DNA from: JBCBKL01 sp963922565
GTDB taxonomy: Bacteria > Pseudomonadota > Alphaproteobacteria > Rhodobacterales > Rhodobacteraceae
DNA: 64,000 nucleotides
NCBI GenBank assembly: GCA_963922565.1
Contig: CAWUIQ010000009.1
Location: forward strand, 1-64,000
Direction: 5' to 3'
Under the pieces are notes generated by a model. The model saw nothing but the letters and a program-made list of their open reading frames with translations, did no database searches and was not told the origin of the DNA. Of the stretch, positions 8,479-17,386 are shown in pieces; the first letter of the stretch is position 1; each line of letters begins with the position of its first letter. A program made the position numbers and the translations under genes.

Positions 8479-8820
8479 CTAAAGAGTAGGCACCCACTCC
8501 ATGGCCCAGTCCCCCAATGGCTCTAGGCGTTCGAATAATTCACGTCCGGTATGCGTCAGAACATACCCACCTTTACCCTTTTCAATCAGGCCAACTTCGC
8601 GAAGTTCTTTCAATCGGGTGTTCAGTACGCTGGGAGATGCCGAACCACATCGGACCTGGAGGTCGCGGAAAGTTCGAGGTTCGTCGGCAAGGTTCCATAG
8701 GATGCCCATTGCCCAACGACGGCTCAGAAGGTCGAACAAAACCATAATCGGCTGTCCCGTCTTGGACCCACGAACCGGAACGCCACCCTTTAGAACTGTC
8801 TTGGCATCATCAGAGGTCAT
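8479..8820 (-). CDS. HxlR-family transcriptional regulator
   Basis: This is a 113-residue winged-helix regulator. The core is LLSRRWAMGILWNLADEPRTFRDLQVRC (about 31-58), followed by SPSVLNTRLKELREVGLIEK (recognition helix) and the wing GGYVLTHTGRELFE. The single cysteine at the end of the second helix could be redox-sensing, but the sequence does not prove this. A longer frame to 9111 lies inside the divergent transporter. The ATG at 8820 has AAGAAGA upstream and leaves the operator region free. It probably represses itself and the divergent exporter gene. Confidence 0.85.
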   Translation of the reverse strand: MTSDDAKTVLKGGVPVRGSKTGQPIMVLFDLLSRRWAMGILWNLADEPRTFRDLQVRCGSASPSVLNTRLKELREVGLIEKGKGGYVLTHTGRELFERLEPLGDWAMEWVPTL

Positions 8821-8828
8821 AATCTTCT

Positions 8829-8872
8829 TGCTACATTTTTCGTAGCATACTATTGCTACTTTTATCGTAGCA
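8829..8872. promoter_or_regulatory. Two HxlR operator palindromes between regulator and exporter
   Basis: TGCTACATTTTTCGTAGCA lies at 8829-8847 and TGCTACTTTTATCGTAGCA at 8854-8872. Both have TGCTAC/GTAGCA arms around a 7-base AT-rich centre, and their starts are 25 bp apart. They occupy most of the 70-bp divergent intergenic space. Confidence 0.75.
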
Positions 8873-8890
8873 TAGTCTGGTGGCGATCTC

Positions 8891-9799
8891 ATGTGCAAGC
8901 AAAACCCGGTTGACGGCATCCTATGGCTCTTGCTCGCAGCGATGTGGAGCTCGTCGTATGCTGTCATCAAGATTGGAGTTGCAAGCTTAGACCCTTCCGT
9001 ACTGGTGCTCGGGCGCATGCTTGTTGGCAGCCTTGTCATCTTTGCTGCATTGAAGTTGCGTCGAATGGCACTGTCGAGAACCGTTCGTGACTGGTTCTCG
9101 TACACTGCCACGGGTTTGTTAGGCTCTGCTTTGCCGTTCCTCTTGATTACCTATGGTGAGCAAACAGTCGACAGCGCGCTTGCCTCGATCCTCATGGGTG
9201 TCGCGCCAATGGCAACCTTGTTGCTTGCGGCAGTCGCTGTCCCAGAAGAAGCTTTGACGCTCCGCGCAACGCTGGGGGTTCTCGGCGGCCTGTGTGGTGT
9301 CGTTCTGCTTGTCGGACCTACTGCGCTCGTCGGCATAGGCTCGCAGCTCACCGGACAGCTTGCGATTGTCGGAGCGACGTTCTGCTACGCTGCCTCTACC
9401 GTCTACATTCGCCGATTTGTCAAACGTCCGGCACTCGAAATGGCAGCGGGTTCGATGATAGTGGGAACGCTATTTATGATCGGGGTCGTTGTGCTGTCAG
9501 GCGCAGAAGTGGATGCGATTGAGCCGACTTTCAGTTCACTAGGCGCCATTGTTTATCTCGGACTGTTTTCCACCGCTTGCGCGAACCTGATCTATTTCTA
9601 TCTTGTCCCACGGCTTGGTGCGACACGTATGTCTCAGGTGAACTTTGCAGTTCCGGTTGGTGGCGCACTACTCGGCGTAGTTCTCCTGAATGAAACCATG
9701 ACTGTCCAACGTCTCATAGCGCTCTCGGTCATAGTCGCTTCTGTTTACGTCGGAACGACGAAAGGCAGAAGTAGCGGAACAAAGAACCAAAAGGCCTGA
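8891..9799 (+). CDS. EamA/DMT-family transporter
   Basis: This is a drug/metabolite-type exporter of 302 residues with about ten membrane helices arranged as two EamA repeats (roughly 6-140 and 150-290). Typical features are LWLLLAAMWSSSYAVIKIG at the start, PFLLITYGEQTVDSALASIL and, in the second half, LGLFSTACANLIYFYLVPRLGATRMSQ. The ATG at 8891 lies 18 bases after the second HxlR operator, so it is almost certainly under HxlR control. Its base composition is more AT-rich than the flanking operons, as is that of the regulator, suggesting the pair came in together. The substrate is unknown. Confidence 0.85.
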   Translation: MCKQNPVDGILWLLLAAMWSSSYAVIKIGVASLDPSVLVLGRMLVGSLVIFAALKLRRMALSRTVRDWFSYTATGLLGSALPFLLITYGEQTVDSALASILMGVAPMATLLLAAVAVPEEALTLRATLGVLGGLCGVVLLVGPTALVGIGSQLTGQLAIVGATFCYAASTVYIRRFVKRPALEMAAGSMIVGTLFMIGVVVLSGAEVDAIEPTFSSLGAIVYLGLFSTACANLIYFYLVPRLGATRMSQVNFAVPVGGALLGVVLLNETMTVQRLIALSVIVASVYVGTTKGRSSGTKNQKA

Positions 9800-10069
9800 C
9801 GTTTCGACGGCGTGCGGCTTTGTTCCAACCCCACTATTTGCCTAGAGTGGCCAGTCAAGCTGACGCAATCAAACGCAGCTTTGTCCACCAAGAGCACCGC
9901 CCCCAGCACAGCCCGCCCAAACAAAACCGACACAAAATTCACGGCCCCGTCGCCTGCCCTCACATCGGCGCGAGGTGGGGTGCCGGGCTTGACGCGACAC
10001 CCCTATCCTTTGCATCACCCGAGCAGAGAGACGTTCGGCACTGTCATCAACCCGTCGAGGACACCGACC

Positions 10070-10594
10070 ATGAACCGCTTTACCCTCACCCTTGCCGCGG
10101 CAGCCAGCGCGCTGACCATCGTCACATCCGCCTTTGCAGGCGAGCAATATGTCGACGAAACAGGTTTCGCCGCATCAGGATACGACGTCGTCGCCTATTT
10201 CGATCTGCCGCAGAACCCCGTTGGGCAGAAACAAACCGCACCCGTCGCGGGCCGATCGGACATCACGGCGGAATACAATGGCGCAACCTTTGCGTTCTCT
10301 ACCGAAGCCAACCGCGACAAGTTCGTTGCAGACCCGGCCGCATACGCGCCGCAGTATGACGGTCACTGCGCCTATGGTGTGTCGAAGGGCGGCAAGGTCC
10401 CGGCCAACCCCAACCTGTGGCGCATTGTTGACGGCAAGCTCTATCTCAACATCACCGAAACCGTGGTCGGCTTCTGGGAAGAAGACATTCCCGGCAACAT
10501 CACACTCGCGGAAAACAACTGGGTTGGGATCGAAGGAGATGCCGCATCGGATCGGACGATCCCGAAATTCACCAGCACCGCTCCGGTCAAGTAA
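10070..10594 (+). CDS. Secreted YHS-domain protein
   Basis: This is a 174-residue periplasmic protein with a Sec signal peptide (1-23, ending SAFA). A YHS-like domain follows (about 28-120: GFAASGYDVVAYF… ATFAFSTEANRDKFVADPAAYAPQYDGHCAYGVSKG), which in this family often binds metals or haem-like ligands. The ATG at 10070 has GAGGACACC upstream. The stop TAA directly abuts the GTG start of the rhodanese gene, so the two are co-translated. Upstream bases 9800-10069 hold no gene I can support. Confidence 0.8.
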   Translation: MNRFTLTLAAAASALTIVTSAFAGEQYVDETGFAASGYDVVAYFDLPQNPVGQKQTAPVAGRSDITAEYNGATFAFSTEANRDKFVADPAAYAPQYDGHCAYGVSKGGKVPANPNLWRIVDGKLYLNITETVVGFWEEDIPGNITLAENNWVGIEGDAASDRTIPKFTSTAPVK

Positions 10595-11101
10595 GTGAGC
10601 ATCGATCCGGTCAAACCCAAGTCCGACCGGCCAAAGGCCCCGCTGCGCATGTCGCGGCGGGGTTTTGGGCTTTTGGCGGCAGGCGCCGTGATCGGAGGAG
10701 GCGTCTTTGCCGGTCGCTGGTTCAACGTCGGCGCCACTGTCGGAGACCGCGCGCTCAGCGTGGCGCAGGCCCATGAGCAGGCTGCGACGGACGACATTCT
10801 GCTGATCGACATCCGCCGACCCGATGAGTGGAGCCGGACGGGCATTGGCGAAGGGGCCATTCCGCTCGATATGCGACGCGATGATTTTGTCACCGCACTG
10901 ACCCAGATTGCGGGTGGCGACACCGGGCGTGACATTGCGCTCATCTGCGCCCGCGGTGTCCGCTCGCGCGCGATGTCTAACCGGCTGGCCAAGGCCGGTT
11001 TCACCGCTATCCTTGATGTGCCGGAGGGGATGCTGGGTTCGGGCGCAGGGCCCGGCTGGATCGCCTCGGGATTGCCCGTGGTAGCCTATTCCGAGGGATA
11101 G
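10595..11101 (+). CDS. Exported rhodanese-domain protein
   Basis: This is a probable sulfurtransferase of 168 residues. A twin-arginine-like signal (SRRGFGLLAAG, Arg21-Arg22, then a hydrophobic stretch to about 40) suggests export folded or membrane-anchored. The rhodanese domain spans about 66-165, with the catalytic loop CARGVRS (Cys118). The GTG at 10595 immediately follows the stop of the YHS gene and is the only reasonable start. Together with the YHS protein and the next esterase it forms a tight operon whose common purpose is not evident. Confidence 0.8.
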   Translation: MSIDPVKPKSDRPKAPLRMSRRGFGLLAAGAVIGGGVFAGRWFNVGATVGDRALSVAQAHEQAATDDILLIDIRRPDEWSRTGIGEGAIPLDMRRDDFVTALTQIAGGDTGRDIALICARGVRSRAMSNRLAKAGFTAILDVPEGMLGSGAGPGWIASGLPVVAYSEG

Positions 11102-11103
11102 CG

Positions 11104-11934
11104 ATGCGAAAATTTCTGACGGCGCTCGCACTGATTTGGGCGGGTACAGCAGCAGTGGCCGGATGCGGCACTGATCCAGATGCATGCGAACTTGACGGCG
11201 GCAGCTACCACATCAAACTGCCGGATGGCGATGTGCGTGGTACGATCGTGTTCCTGCACGGCTGGGGCGGATCCGGTGCTGGCACGATCAACAACAGACG
11301 CTGGGTGCCGGCGGCGCTGAACCGGGGTTTTGCGGTAATTGCGCCTGACGGCATGCCAAGACAGGGGCGCAACGGGCGCAGTTGGTCGTTCCACCCCGAA
11401 TGGCCCCAAGCGCGGGACGAGATTACATTTCTACAGCAGGTCCGGGATGACGCAGCGCAGCGCTTCGGGCTCGATCCGGATGCGATGATGCTGGGTGGAT
11501 TTTCGATTGGCGGATCGATGACGCACTACCTTGCCTGCGCCGCACCCGATGCATTCTTTGCCTACGTGCCGGTCGGCGGTGCGTTTTGGCGGACACACCC
11601 GACAGATTGCGGCGGCCCCGTGCGAATGCTGCACACCCACGGTTGGGCCGATACGACCGTCCCGCTCGAAGGGCGCGTGGTCAGGGGCGAAGACGTGCAC
11701 GACCCGAACGCCTTCATTCAGGGTGACGTCTTCTATGCCATGCGGCTCTGGCGGGCCGAAAATGGATGTGACCAGTTGCGGGGTGACCGGTTCGATACCG
11801 ACGGCGCGTTCTGGCGCCGGTCTTGGGTGCGTTGCGCGCCCGGAACGGCGCTCGAACTGGCCCTCTTCCCCGGCGGGCATACGGTGCCCAACGAATGGGC
11901 ACCGATGATGCTGGATTGGGTCGAGGGGCTATAA
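11104..11934 (+). CDS. Secreted LpqC/PHB-depolymerase-like esterase
   Basis: This is an alpha/beta-hydrolase of 276 residues. The N-terminus is a signal peptide. VAGC at 18-21 matches a lipobox, so it may be a lipoprotein, though the nearby cysteines could instead form disulphides. Family landmarks are the oxyanion segment VFLHGWGGSG (49-58), the nucleophile elbow GFSIGG (Ser134), a later HTHGWADTTVP containing the Asp, and a terminal GGHTVPN with the catalytic His. It is related to polyhydroxybutyrate depolymerases and feruloyl esterases of the LpqC group; the true substrate is unknown. It starts 2 bases after the rhodanese stop. Confidence 0.78.
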   Translation: MRKFLTALALIWAGTAAVAGCGTDPDACELDGGSYHIKLPDGDVRGTIVFLHGWGGSGAGTINNRRWVPAALNRGFAVIAPDGMPRQGRNGRSWSFHPEWPQARDEITFLQQVRDDAAQRFGLDPDAMMLGGFSIGGSMTHYLACAAPDAFFAYVPVGGAFWRTHPTDCGGPVRMLHTHGWADTTVPLEGRVVRGEDVHDPNAFIQGDVFYAMRLWRAENGCDQLRGDRFDTDGAFWRRSWVRCAPGTALELALFPGGHTVPNEWAPMMLDWVEGL

Positions 11935-11953
11935 AACACGCCCCAGCGACTGA

Positions 11954-14242
11954 TCAGGCGACCCGATCGATGCGCACCTCGGCCCGAACCGTGCCCTTGA
12001 CGGCCTGCGGCCATACAAGGCGGAACTGATCTCCGTTCGTGCCAATCTCGCCCTCTGCGTAACACGAGGCAAAGACCGTCGCGTTGTTGGAGGCCTGCAA
12101 CCGACCGACCGGCATGGCCGATGACACAAACCGGGCCCGCGATAGAAACGGCAGCGCGTTGTCGGTGCCAATCGTCCACGTCGATGCAGCCGTCGATTGC
12201 GTGTGTTCCAAGACAAGGGGGTTCGCCGCCGGCTCCGACACGTTGTGATACGAATTGCCCTCAAACAGAACGTCGCGGTGGCGGGTCTCGTTGAAATCGG
12301 CAAAGCTCGTATCGACCCGCTCTGCCCGGTCGATATTGCCGTTGATGCTGCGGAACTTGTTGCCCGTGATCGCGACACCATTCAGATAATGGCCGGCACC
12401 GTGCGGCTTGATGACGATGTAGCTGAACCATGGAGCGACATCGCCTGACAGGAATACGTTGTCCGTGATCGACAAGGCGCTGAAACTGAACTCCGAATTG
12501 AACTCGGGCGACGGGTCGTGCTCGTTCGTCCACTCGATAAAGCAATTGTCGACATAATTGCCCGAGACAACCGTGCTCGTGTGGGTCGTCGCCAGGATCA
12601 GGCCCGCCGTGCGGATACCATCAGTCACGTCATCGCCCTGGAAAAAGTGGTTGCCGATGACAAGGTTGTTCTGACCGCAAAGAATGGCGAAGTGGCGATA
12701 CCGGGTCGCACGATTGTTGCGCATCTTGACGTCGTTTGAGTTGGCGTTGAGGCCGATGCTCACCCGATCCTGCGACGGCAGGGCATCCTCACTCGACAGA
12801 AACTGGCAACGGTCGATCAGCATGCCCTGGCAGGCAGTACCCTTGGAGGTGATCCCGCGATCTTTCGGACGGCTGATAAAACAATCCTGAACCTGGAATG
12901 TCTTACCTGTATCGGCCATCATAATGGCGCTGCACTTGTTGTTGCACTGGAATTCGATGCCATCGAGGATGAATTTCGACAGGCTCGAATAACCGCTAAA
13001 GTCGAGGATGTACTTGAAACGGCTGAAGGTAAAATTCTGTGTGCCCGCCGCGTCGTACAACGGGCGGCTCAGTGTGACTTCGGCTGCCGCGACGTTCTTG
13101 GACCGGACATAGACCTCGCGGCCAACACCAACGCCCTCGACCAGTGCACCGACAGGTACATTGGCGACGTTCACCACATTCGACAGCGTGTAGGCAAAGT
13201 TGGTGTTGTAGGTCGCTTGCGAACTCACCACGTCGGTGGTCCAGTTGTTGCCCTGCGCCTCGAACTGGCCGTTGCGGATGGCCCGGCGGGTGGCATAACT
13301 GGTGCGCTCGGGCGTGGCGGCTTGCATATCGATCGGCGCATTGACCGAGATCTTGCGACCACACAGATCGAGCGACTCGTGGTCAGCATTGTTCAGCAGG
13401 GCCTGATACGCCTTCTGGAACGCAGTCGTCTCGTTGCCGAAGGCTTCAATATAGCTGACGAGGTTGAAGTTCCGGCGCAGACTCAGCACCGCGGTGTCAG
13501 GCATGCTTACCGTGCCTTCGAATTTGACCGGCGTGTCAAAGGTGACATCGCTGTTCAGGCGGAAGACACCGTTCGGAACCAGAACCGTCCGGCCCCCCGC
13601 TGCCCTGTTGGCAGCATCAAAAGCCGCACTGTCATCCGTGTTGCCGTTGCCGACAGCACCGTAGTCCCGCACGTCGACAAGGGCCAGAAGATCGCGGTGA
13701 AAGACGCTGGTCACATCTTCAATCGTGATGTCATCCAGGCGGATAACGCCACCATTCGGGCCGGTCAGATCGATCCCGAAGTGACCGTAAATCGCTTCGC
13801 TGCCCCACACCATATCCACGCCCTGGCGGTTCCCGCTGCCAACAATAGCGGATACCTCGACAACGTCACCGTAGGCCGTGATCGTCGTGGCTGGACCGGT
13901 TCTCGGAATTCCAGTGACTTCGGCACCGCCCGCACCGCCGGGCCATGCGCCGATACGAACCGTTGGAAGGGCGCCGCTGATGGCTTTGATCCGGGCAGTG
14001 ACCTTCAGATAGCAGCCCGGCAAGATGGGCGTTTCACCCATATAGCGCACTCGGGCCGTGCCGGTCTGTTTCAGGATCTCAAGGCACCCGCCAAAATCCT
14101 GATCCGCCGGGACAAAGGCCGCGTTTGTTGCATTCTCATAAGTATCCGAGCCGGGCGTTCCTTCGCCGCTCGACCAGACATCCAGACCATTCGCAAATGC
14201 AGGGGGCATCAGAAGGACGCCGTCGGTCACTGCCTTGTTCAT
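11954..14242 (-). CDS. Right-handed parallel beta-helix protein (pectate-lyase-3 type)
   Basis: This is a large protein of 762 residues with no signal peptide. The N-terminal 190 residues look like a beta-sandwich carbohydrate-binding region. A Pectate_lyase_3-type entry motif (VDVRDYGAVGNGNTDDSAAF, about 205-224) follows, then an irregular beta-helix rich in Asn, Gly and Val (about 230-690). No obvious catalytic Asp triad of GH28 was recognised. The ATG at 14242 has a good GAGGA; the frame continues to 14293 without a ribosome site. Such proteins in this group are thought to act on surface or environmental polysaccharides. It is monocistronic and convergent with the esterase operon. Confidence 0.75.
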   Translation of the reverse strand: MNKAVTDGVLLMPPAFANGLDVWSSGEGTPGSDTYENATNAAFVPADQDFGGCLEILKQTGTARVRYMGETPILPGCYLKVTARIKAISGALPTVRIGAWPGGAGGAEVTGIPRTGPATTITAYGDVVEVSAIVGSGNRQGVDMVWGSEAIYGHFGIDLTGPNGGVIRLDDITIEDVTSVFHRDLLALVDVRDYGAVGNGNTDDSAAFDAANRAAGGRTVLVPNGVFRLNSDVTFDTPVKFEGTVSMPDTAVLSLRRNFNLVSYIEAFGNETTAFQKAYQALLNNADHESLDLCGRKISVNAPIDMQAATPERTSYATRRAIRNGQFEAQGNNWTTDVVSSQATYNTNFAYTLSNVVNVANVPVGALVEGVGVGREVYVRSKNVAAAEVTLSRPLYDAAGTQNFTFSRFKYILDFSGYSSLSKFILDGIEFQCNNKCSAIMMADTGKTFQVQDCFISRPKDRGITSKGTACQGMLIDRCQFLSSEDALPSQDRVSIGLNANSNDVKMRNNRATRYRHFAILCGQNNLVIGNHFFQGDDVTDGIRTAGLILATTHTSTVVSGNYVDNCFIEWTNEHDPSPEFNSEFSFSALSITDNVFLSGDVAPWFSYIVIKPHGAGHYLNGVAITGNKFRSINGNIDRAERVDTSFADFNETRHRDVLFEGNSYHNVSEPAANPLVLEHTQSTAASTWTIGTDNALPFLSRARFVSSAMPVGRLQASNNATVFASCYAEGEIGTNGDQFRLVWPQAVKGTVRAEVRIDRVA

Positions 14243-14456
14243 GTGAATTCCTCTTTTGCGCGGGGCCGTTCCGGACCCGGAAACGTTAACCAAATGCCGG
14301 CCCTACGCCGGTGCGGGATATCAGGTATCAACAAAGGGTTAACCGCCACTCACACCACCGTACGGTGGGGCGGCACAACGAAGGACAAGACAGGGGATTT
14401 GACGTTGCGGGCAGTGCCGCGATAAACGGATGGAAAGAGAAAAGGACCAGGGGCCG

Positions 14457-14582
14457 ATGCAGCGTTACGTCTTGATCACAGCACTCATTCTCGGCACTGC
14501 CGCACTTGCAGGATGCGAGACTGCAAAAGGGGTCGGACGGGATATCACACGCGCGGCAGAGGCGGTCGACAACGCGATCTGA
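14457..14582 (+). CDS. Entericidin-like small lipoprotein
   Basis: This is a 41-residue protein. A signal of about 19 residues (MQRYVLITALILGTAALAG) ends in the lipobox LAGC, followed by ETAKGVGRDITRAAEAVDNAI. This is the compact amphipathic pattern of the entericidin A/B family (lipoprotein Cys, then GxGxDIxxAGxA). The ATG at 14457 is preceded by AGGACCAGGGGCCG. Family members are envelope lipoproteins linked to stress or toxin-antidote behaviour in enterobacteria; in alphaproteobacteria the role is not established. Confidence 0.75.
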   Translation: MQRYVLITALILGTAALAGCETAKGVGRDITRAAEAVDNAI

Positions 14583-14652
14583 AACGCAGTCGGATCACCG
14601 GCGGCACGTGCCTGATCGGCCAGCACCGGCAGACCTCGACACACTTTCAACA

Positions 14653-15027
14653 CTAGCCGCCGGTAAGATCCTCGGCCAACATCAGGGCATTTCCATCCGG
14701 ATCGTAAAACGTCGCGGTGCTGACCATGCCTTCGATGGTCTCGGTCTCACCATCGAAGCGGACCCCTGCCTCTTCAAGCTGACGACGGGCCGTCGCGATG
14801 TCTGATACGCCAAAGACGGGAACGGTGTTGCCAGGTGCGGGCTCCGTCTGTTCACCCAGACCAAGCGTCACGCCGTCCGTCAACGTGCTAAGCTCACTCC
14901 AGCCGGCCTCGTCGCTGTGATACAGCAGATCAAAGCCCAGCTTCTCACCATACCAGGCGGCGCTCGCATGACGATCGCGTACGGAAAGGGCAAGGGTGAT
15001 GGTGTTATCCAGAGAAACGACGGGCAT
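14653..15027 (-). CDS. VOC/glyoxalase-fold protein
   Basis: This is a 124-residue single-subunit vicinal-oxygen-chelate protein (beta-alpha-beta-beta-beta repeats: TLALSVRDRHASAAWYGEKLGFDLLY… and later TATFYDPDGNALMLAED). The terminal Glu in the LMLAED segment matches the usual metal ligand; a first-half ligand is less clear. The ATG at 15027 has AAGGAAAG upstream, which excludes the longer frame to 15090. It is divergent from a winged-helix regulator with only 40 bases between the starts, so it is likely that regulator's target. The substrate is unknown. Confidence 0.78.
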   Translation of the reverse strand: MPVVSLDNTITLALSVRDRHASAAWYGEKLGFDLLYHSDEAGWSELSTLTDGVTLGLGEQTEPAPGNTVPVFGVSDIATARRQLEEAGVRFDGETETIEGMVSTATFYDPDGNALMLAEDLTGG

Positions 15028-15067
15028 GGAACTTTCCTTTTGATCAAAAATATATAAACTATACTTT

Positions 15068-15604
15068 ATGGACATAAGTTTGCTTGTCAAGATAACCGGG
15101 CGGGCCTGGTCGCTGAAGATCCTCGCGCTCTTGGATCAGGGGGTGCCGGGACGACAAGCAGCGCTTCTGCCTCGCTCGGGCGCGGGGCGCAGTGCGTTTG
15201 TGCAAAGCCTGCAACACCTCGTCTCGCTTGGGCTGATGGAGCGCAATCCGGGCCACGGGCATCCGCTCAGACCGGAATACAGGCTAACGGAATTGGGAAA
15301 GAAGGCCGCGGCGATGGCCAGCGCCATCGACAAGGCCGCAACCGAACCGCCCGAACTCATATTGCTGCGGCGGGCATGGACGGTGCCGGTTCTGGCGGTC
15401 AGCAAACAACCGGTGCATTTCAGCGAAATCAAAACCGCGCTCACCCCGATCACCGACCGGGCGCTCTCGAAAACCCTGCAACACCTGCAAGCGCAACACT
15501 GGATCGAGCGCAGGATCAGCCCCGATGATCGCCCCCCAAGACCACTCTACCAAGCCGCCAGATCGGGCATCCGGATAAGCGAAGCGGTGGCGCATTTGCT
15601 GTAG
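15068..15604 (+). CDS. HxlR-like tandem winged-helix regulator
   Basis: This is a 178-residue DNA-binding protein with two winged-helix units. The first (about 8-80) contains RAWSLKILALLDQGVPGRQAA and RSAFVQSLQHLVSLGLMERNPG. The second (about 98-170) resembles HxlR (RRAWTVPVLAVSKQPVHFSEIKTAL… ITDRALSKTLQHLQAQHWIERR). Two such domains in one chain would let a monomer mimic an HxlR dimer. No Shine-Dalgarno is visible before the ATG at 15068; the AT-rich leader (AAAATATATAAACTATACTTT) probably contains both divergent promoters. It is likely a regulator of the VOC gene. Confidence 0.7.
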   Translation: MDISLLVKITGRAWSLKILALLDQGVPGRQAALLPRSGAGRSAFVQSLQHLVSLGLMERNPGHGHPLRPEYRLTELGKKAAAMASAIDKAATEPPELILLRRAWTVPVLAVSKQPVHFSEIKTALTPITDRALSKTLQHLQAQHWIERRISPDDRPPRPLYQAARSGIRISEAVAHLL

Positions 15605-15797
15605 AACTTCCACGTCCCGAGCGAAGCTATCCCTGTAACGACGGACAAAGTCTTTTCGGTCAGCCAAGCGTGGTGAGCGCAATTTGCAAAGTTGCGCAAA
15701 AGGGGACAAGCCGAGCGTATTATAGCCACAGGATGTCTCCCGGGTCGACTCGTTACACTAAGTGCAGCCTGATCGACGATTCGATTTACCTGTTCCG

Positions 15798-16847
15798 TTA
15801 GGGAGATATGGCCACTTCAATGAAGCCGATAACCAGGTAAAGTAGATCAAAGAACAGACCCGATACCACGAAACAGATTACGACCCCAAGTGCAGCGAAG
15901 ATACGATAAGGTGACAGCACTACTGAAGAAGCCGATAGGAAGCCTGTCAACAACAAACAGTACCCAGCAATAGGACCGATAGTGACAAAAAATGCGATGA
16001 ACATTGCCGTGAATAGCAAAAAAATAAGACAAAAACCAAAAAGTGAAAAAAGCTTAATGCTTGTATTTCTAGAAAAATCTAATAGATCGGATTGATCCAA
16101 CGTGGCAACTGCTGCGCTTAAGCTAAGTTTATAGCGATAATTATGCAGAGGTAAATTCTTTCTATGACGCGAATAGTGGTCATTTTTCCCCCGCTGCGAT
16201 GCCACGTACCGCCAAAGATTTTGGTTTTTTTCTGTTTGCCTTTTTATTCGATCAACTTTTGATACTTGCTGATCTTCTACGGAGAAATCAATGTTATATT
16301 TACCTCGCGAGGCCGCTTCCCTTCCAGCGGTACTGCTCCAGGAAAACTCTGCCGAAACTGTAAAGAGAGCAGAGAAGAATAAGATTGCAAGTATAATTGA
16401 TGATATCAGCCAGCCACTAGAACTTTGATATCCAATTCTTACCTCAACCATAATTCCCTGCATAAAATGAGAACCGACTACTGCCAAAAAGAACGCTCCA
16501 GTCATCGCACCTAAAACTCTGAACCTTTCATCATCGTCATTTCGAGCCTTGGGCACCAAAGACCAAATCCCGAGCGGTAGGAAAAAGAATACTGTAGTTA
16601 GAGCATCTTTCTCGAGTTCTGGTATTTGCGGCAGGTTAAGAAAATCGATCACCTGAGTCCATATCCAACGAGTGAAAGGTATCCATCGCTCAATTATCCA
16701 ACTTGCGACAGCGCCAATTCCAAAGAAACCAACAATGTGAGACGCTACATTAAATCCTGCCATTACAGGGCCAAGCCAGAAAAGAAACTGACTAATGCGG
16801 TTTCTCAATCCCCCCTCACGAGTTGATTGCTCTTGCTTCCTGTCCAA
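15798..16847 (-). CDS. AT-rich orphan membrane protein
   Basis: I do not recognise this 349-residue protein. It has an N-terminal hydrophobic pair (about 20-50), further membrane segments near 80-95, 108-130 and 145-165, a basic cytoplasmic stretch rich in Lys/Arg/Asn (about 175-235: KVDRIKRQTEKNQNLWRY… HYSRHRKN), and three to four C-terminal membrane helices (265-345). Codon use is strikingly AT-rich compared with all neighbours, a sign of recent transfer. The start at 16847 has AAGGAGTGAAATTTGG just upstream, so expression is plausible. No partner gene is nearby. Confidence 0.6.
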   Translation of the reverse strand: MDRKQEQSTREGGLRNRISQFLFWLGPVMAGFNVASHIVGFFGIGAVASWIIERWIPFTRWIWTQVIDFLNLPQIPELEKDALTTVFFFLPLGIWSLVPKARNDDDERFRVLGAMTGAFFLAVVGSHFMQGIMVEVRIGYQSSSGWLISSIILAILFFSALFTVSAEFSWSSTAGREAASRGKYNIDFSVEDQQVSKVDRIKRQTEKNQNLWRYVASQRGKNDHYSRHRKNLPLHNYRYKLSLSAAVATLDQSDLLDFSRNTSIKLFSLFGFCLIFLLFTAMFIAFFVTIGPIAGYCLLLTGFLSASSVVLSPYRIFAALGVVICFVVSGLFFDLLYLVIGFIEVAISP

Positions 16848-17386
16848 ATTTCACTCCTTAGCTATGGAACCAGAACTCTAATAGTCGGATCATCAAGCCC
16901 CAGGTCTATACTTAGATAGATACGCTGCCTCAGTAGTGTGCACAAATACTCTGTCGCGCAACAGGACCATCTTTTTTGCTTCGAGTCGTTGAACTGTACC
17001 CATGTCAGCTATTCAATGTGGAGGAGTGATAGCCTCGGCTTACTTCCTTGAAACAAACAAGAGGAGCTGAAAAGTCTGGCGACGCTTGCTGTTCCTCACT
17101 CCCCCTCATAAGAAGTTGTATGCTGGTTGAAATGAAGTTGAAAAGAGCCAGCCAATGTTGGCTTCGTCCGCGCAAAAGCCCTGCGCGTCTACCAGCTAGC
17201 GTCCGCTTTGGCTGCGTGCATTCCTTCGCCTCCCCATAAACAATGATCGTCTTGTCCCCCTAAGCGATCTATCAACGCTTGAACTACTCCACCCCCAGCC
17301 TCTCACCAAACCGACCGACCCAAGCCCTTGGCTGCGGCACTGCCGCCCCATTGCCAAGGACCCAAAACCGGGCCATATCCTGCGCC
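16848..17386. other. Gene-free stretch before lepA
   Basis: This is 539 bases without a supportable gene. The first 250 bases share the AT-rich composition of the orphan gene to the left and are full of stops. The part from 17120 on gradually returns to the local GC level. No tRNA, IS end or long repeat was seen. Short good ribosome sites such as AAGAGGAGCTG near 17060 lead only to short open frames. Confidence 0.4.

Noticed and set aside
8479..9111. Longer 210-codon version of the HxlR regulator
   Set aside because: The extra N-terminus lies over the operators and the divergent transporter; the ATG at 8820 gives the normal family length.
9800..10069. GGCTTTGTT-containing stretch that looks like an IS terminal sequence
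   Set aside because: No matching inverted end, target duplication or transposase fragment was found nearby.
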